From assembly GCF_013248965.1 (NCBI RefSeq), contig NZ_JABRVQ010000003.1, positions 124,001 to 188,000 on the forward strand: a stretch of DNA of 64,000 bases, given 5' to 3'. Below the pieces are notes generated by a model, which saw only the letters and a list, made by a program, of their open reading frames with translations, was not told the DNA's origin and ran no database searches. Within the stretch, counting starts at the first letter, position 1. Each line of letters opens with the position of its first letter. Shown here in pieces: positions 62,828 through 64,000 of the stretch. Source of the DNA: Psychrobacter okhotskensis (GTDB lineage Bacteria > Pseudomonadota > Gammaproteobacteria > Pseudomonadales > Moraxellaceae). The position numbers and the translations under genes were made by a program.

Positions 62828-64000
62828 AGCGAACCCTCCGTGCTGTTTGGCGTTTGATGTTTGCTTGGGTCACAAAGTAATCAAACAATGGAGCAAATAA
62901 GTTGGCAAATAGAATGGCCAGCATGATGCCTTCTGGGAAGGCTGGGTTGACGACGCGAATCAATACGGTCATAAAGCCAATCAAGATACCATAAGCCCAG
63001 CGGCCTTTATTGGTATGCGCAGCAGAGACTGGATCGGTCGCCATAAAGACAGCACCGAATGCAAAACCACCAATTACTAAATGCCAGTAAAACGGTAGGC
63101 TCATCATCAAGTTGTCTTTAGAGCCAATCATATTAAAGACAAGGGAGGTGGCAATCAGACCAACCACACAACCTGCCATGATGCGCCATGAGGCAATACG
63201 CGTCCATAACAGAACTGCTGCACCCATTAAGATTGCTAAGGTCGATACTTCACCGATACTGCCTTGCATGTTGCCTAAGAACGCATCACCCCACGTGATG
63301 GCATTACCGTAGACATCGACGAAATCCTGAGGTACTACGCCAAGTGCCGCTAGGCCAAGTGGTGTCGCTCCTGAAAAGCCGTCAACTGCTGTCCATACTG
63401 AGTCGCCTGACATATAAGCAGGATACGCAAAGTATAGGAACGCACGACCCGATAGGGCAGGGTTAAGGAAGTTCTTACCGGTACCGCCGAAGACTTCTTT
63501 GGCCACGACCACACCAAAGATGATACCTAAGGCTACTTGCCATAATGGAATATCTGGTGGTAGACATAGTGCGAATAATACAGAGGTCACAAAGAAACCT
63601 TCGTTGACTTCGTGTCCGCGCACCACGGCAAAGATAATTTCACAGAAAATACCGACGGCAAAGGTAACGATATAGATCGGTAAGAACTGCATCGCCCCGT
63701 AGACAAAACTCGCCCAAATACTGTCTGGGTTATAGCCTGCCATACTGGTGATGATGGTACGCCAGCCTTCAGGCTGCAAGCCAAGTTGAGTAATAGCTGT
63801 CAATGCTTGATGACCGATATTGTACATACCCCAAAACATTGCTGGGAAGGTACATAGCCAGACGGTAATCATAATGCGTTTTAGATCAATCCCGTCACGC
63901 ACATGTGATGAGGCGTATGTCGTTGAGTCTGGTTGACGCAAAAACGTATCAAACATCTCAAAGATGGCATAGTATTTTTCGTGTTTGCCACCTTTGGTGA
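62808..64000 (-). CDS. nqrB: Na+-NQR subunit B, 5' end outside window
   Basis: Membrane subunit with about ten helices carrying covalent FMN and riboflavin. The FMN acceptor motif [10 protein letters not shown] is present, and [16 protein letters not shown] is the conserved start of the membrane part. Although an ATG occurs at 63956, the frame continues upstream to the window edge, giving [14 protein letters not shown], which matches the known NqrB N-terminal region. The gene is therefore partial, and its true start lies beyond base 64000. nqrA should precede it. Confidence 0.97.
   Translation of the reverse strand, partial: TKGGKHEKYYAIFEMFDTFLRQPDSTTYASSHVRDGIDLKRIMITVWLCTFPAMFWGMYNIGHQALTAITQLGLQPEGWRTIITSMAGYNPDSIWASFVYGAMQFLPIYIVTFAVGIFCEIIFAVVRGHEVNEGFFVTSVLFALCLPPDIPLWQVALGIIFGVVVAKEVFGGTGKNFLNPALSGRAFLYFAYPAYMSGDSVWTAVDGFSGATPLGLAALGVVPQDFVDVYGNAITWGDAFLGNMQGSIGEVSTLAILMGAAVLLWTRIASWRIMAGCVVGLIATSLVFNMIGSKDNLMMSLPFYWHLVIGGFAFGAVFMATDPVSAAHTNKGRWAYGILIGFMTVLIRVVNPAFPEGIMLAILFANLFAPLFDYFVTQANIKRQTARRVRYVQAQK

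Noticed and set aside
63954..63956. ATG as the nqrB start
   Set aside because: The frame and the conserved NqrB sequence continue to the window edge, so this Met is internal.
1..64000. CRISPR array, integrase or prophage
   Set aside because: No regularly spaced repeats, integrase or phage structural genes were seen.

Overview
The window looks like chromosomal DNA of a Psychrobacter-type gammaproteobacterium (Moraxellaceae). The evidence is the protein sequences, the moderate GC with AT-rich spacers, the fmt-rsmB-thrC-LysM-dprA-tsaC order, the paired small OmpA-like barrels, the Na+-NQR locus, and many short palindromic intergenic repeats. The genus is inferred from recognition, not from a search.

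Region by region. 1-9806: a BarA/GacS-like sensor kinase cut by the window edge (minus strand), then fmt, rsmB, thrC, a LysM exoprotein, dprA and tsaC. 9841-14645: an accessory-looking lipid cluster made of a GbsR/MarR-type regulator, two paralogous fatty-acid desaturases, two paralogous four-helix membrane proteins and a YfcH-like epimerase. A shared 20-bp motif precedes the regulator and both desaturases, and parS-like 16-mers lie here and inside rsmB. 14777-19004: a DCC thioredoxin-like protein, two metallophosphoesterase paralogues (the second with an in-frame stop near its N-terminus) and an HSL-type esterase. 19094-19360: a MITE-like element. 19708-24819: grpE, dnaK, and the bioF-bioC pair on the minus strand. 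25111-29576: two outer-membrane barrels, nfeD-qmcA and a phytase-like esterase. 29705-39828: hemN, an arylamine N-acetyltransferase, a lipoprotein penicillin-acylase homologue, comM, gph, small conserved proteins, tRNA-Phe and a PanZ-like acetyltransferase. 40185-45588: hisB-hisH, two unknown proteins, hchA and avtA.

46374-48873 is the most distinctive stretch: two strikingly AT-rich overlapping genes, a divergent YejK/NdpA-like nucleoid-associated protein and a partner with three predicted C-terminal membrane helices. They sit next to a highly structured repeat and between housekeeping genes on the opposite strand. They are the best candidate here for an undescribed two-component system, possibly a defence or conflict module; function is not shown by the sequence. 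48920-55557: a tesA-ybbA-ybbP operon with a lipoprotein TesA, an unknown AT-rich membrane protein and a CynX-type MFS exporter.

56002-64000 is the Na+-translocating NADH:quinone reductase locus on the minus strand. It runs nqrB (cut by the window edge), C, D, E, F, then a small lipoprotein, an SDR, the flavin transferase apbE and the maturation factor nqrM. Structural genes and the two factors needed for covalent FMN insertion and complex assembly are thus in one neighbourhood; nqrA should lie just beyond base 64000.
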